Origin: M0027 sp021713415
GTDB lineage: Bacteria; Pseudomonadota; Gammaproteobacteria; Francisellales; Francisellaceae
Length of the DNA: 64,000 nucleotides
Reading direction: 5' to 3'
Assembly (NCBI GenBank): GCA_021713415.1
Contig: JAKJJQ010000001.1
Location: forward strand, 87,469-151,468
The translations under genes and the position numbers were made by a program. The first letter of the stretch is position 1. Each line of letters starts with the position of its first letter. The notes beneath the pieces were generated by a model. That model had not been told where the DNA came from. It made no database searches and saw nothing but the letters and a program-made list of their open reading frames with translations. Below are positions 63,912 to 64,000 of this stretch, piece by piece.

Positions 63912-64000
63912 CTACATGACACCTACCAGAGCCATTCTTTGACTAATTGATATTTTAGGTTTAAATGTAGCTTTGATAATATTACAGATATACTCTGAAG
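63912..64000 (-). CDS. Possible 3' end of a minus-strand gene
   Basis: The last ~89 bases read on the minus strand as an open frame (SEYICNIIKATFKPKISISQ followed by RMALVGVM) with a TAG stop at 63912-63914. It could be the end of a gene that starts outside the window. The fragment is too short to identify. Confidence 0.3.
   Translation of the reverse strand, partial: SEYICNIIKATFKPKISISQRMALVGVM

Noticed and set aside
1..64000. CRISPR array
   Set aside because: No regularly spaced short repeats seen anywhere.

Overview
The window is about 64 kb of AT-rich DNA with gammaproteobacterial gene content: valS, nadA, a yfgM-bamB pair, tesB, a large NAD-glutamate dehydrogenase, ligA, purK, guaA, proC-yggT and a biotin locus with a BioC/BioH route. 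The base composition, the many MFS carriers, the secreted carbohydrate-active proteins and an ankyrin protein that looks like a host-directed effector fit a Francisella-like or Fastidiosibacteraceae-like (Thiotrichales/Francisellales) bacterium. That placement is inference. There are no rRNA or tRNA genes.

Layout. 1-20.7 kb is a mostly plus-strand housekeeping block. 20.7-25.7 kb has a secreted heme-peroxidase homologue whose active-site signatures look eroded, an MFS carrier, and an unknown protein with a duplicated helical module and a proline-rich tail. 25.9-33.3 kb is the biotin locus: bioA diverges from bioBFHCD, with a BirA-type operator between them that carries the bioB -35 box in one arm and the bioA ribosome binding site in the other. 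Then come mazEF and, on the other strand, birA itself, which is the last gene of an operon with a sugar permease and ribokinase (32.4-35.3 kb) whose promoter carries a perfect palindrome. 35.4-38.9 kb has two secreted proteins, one a DNA/RNA endonuclease.

38.9-48.7 kb is an accessory or defence-like island: higBA, an AlbA_2 protein, a GFA-fold enzyme, the C-terminal part of a large protein cut by an assembly gap, hicAB, duplicated Rpn nuclease genes each preceded by a small gene (one frameshifted), IS ends, a truncated lipoprotein, and a PD-(D/E)XK-like protein. Two 10-N gaps split this island, and the two outer contig ends look like halves of one rpn gene, so the order of the middle piece is doubtful. 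A ~25-bp repeat family (two direct and two inverted copies) surrounds hicAB and the 3' sides of the rpn genes.

48.8-64 kb holds a YajR-like MFS carrier, a secreted GH64-like glucanase with three C-terminal binding-like repeats, a serine beta-lactamase-fold protein, an alpha/beta hydrolase, and then a small regulatory circuit: a LuxR-type regulator gene between two copies (in opposite orientation) of a 28-bp palindromic box. Each box faces the promoter of one neighbour, a secreted protein on the left and an ankyrin protein with a candidate N-terminal cysteine-protease domain on the right. The window closes with an MFS carrier and an APC permease fused to two acetyltransferase-like domains.

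The strongest candidates for something undescribed are the LuxR-box circuit (55.7-60.1 kb), the duplicated Rpn/small-gene pairs with the repeat family (41.8-46.5 kb), and the effector-like ankyrin protein.
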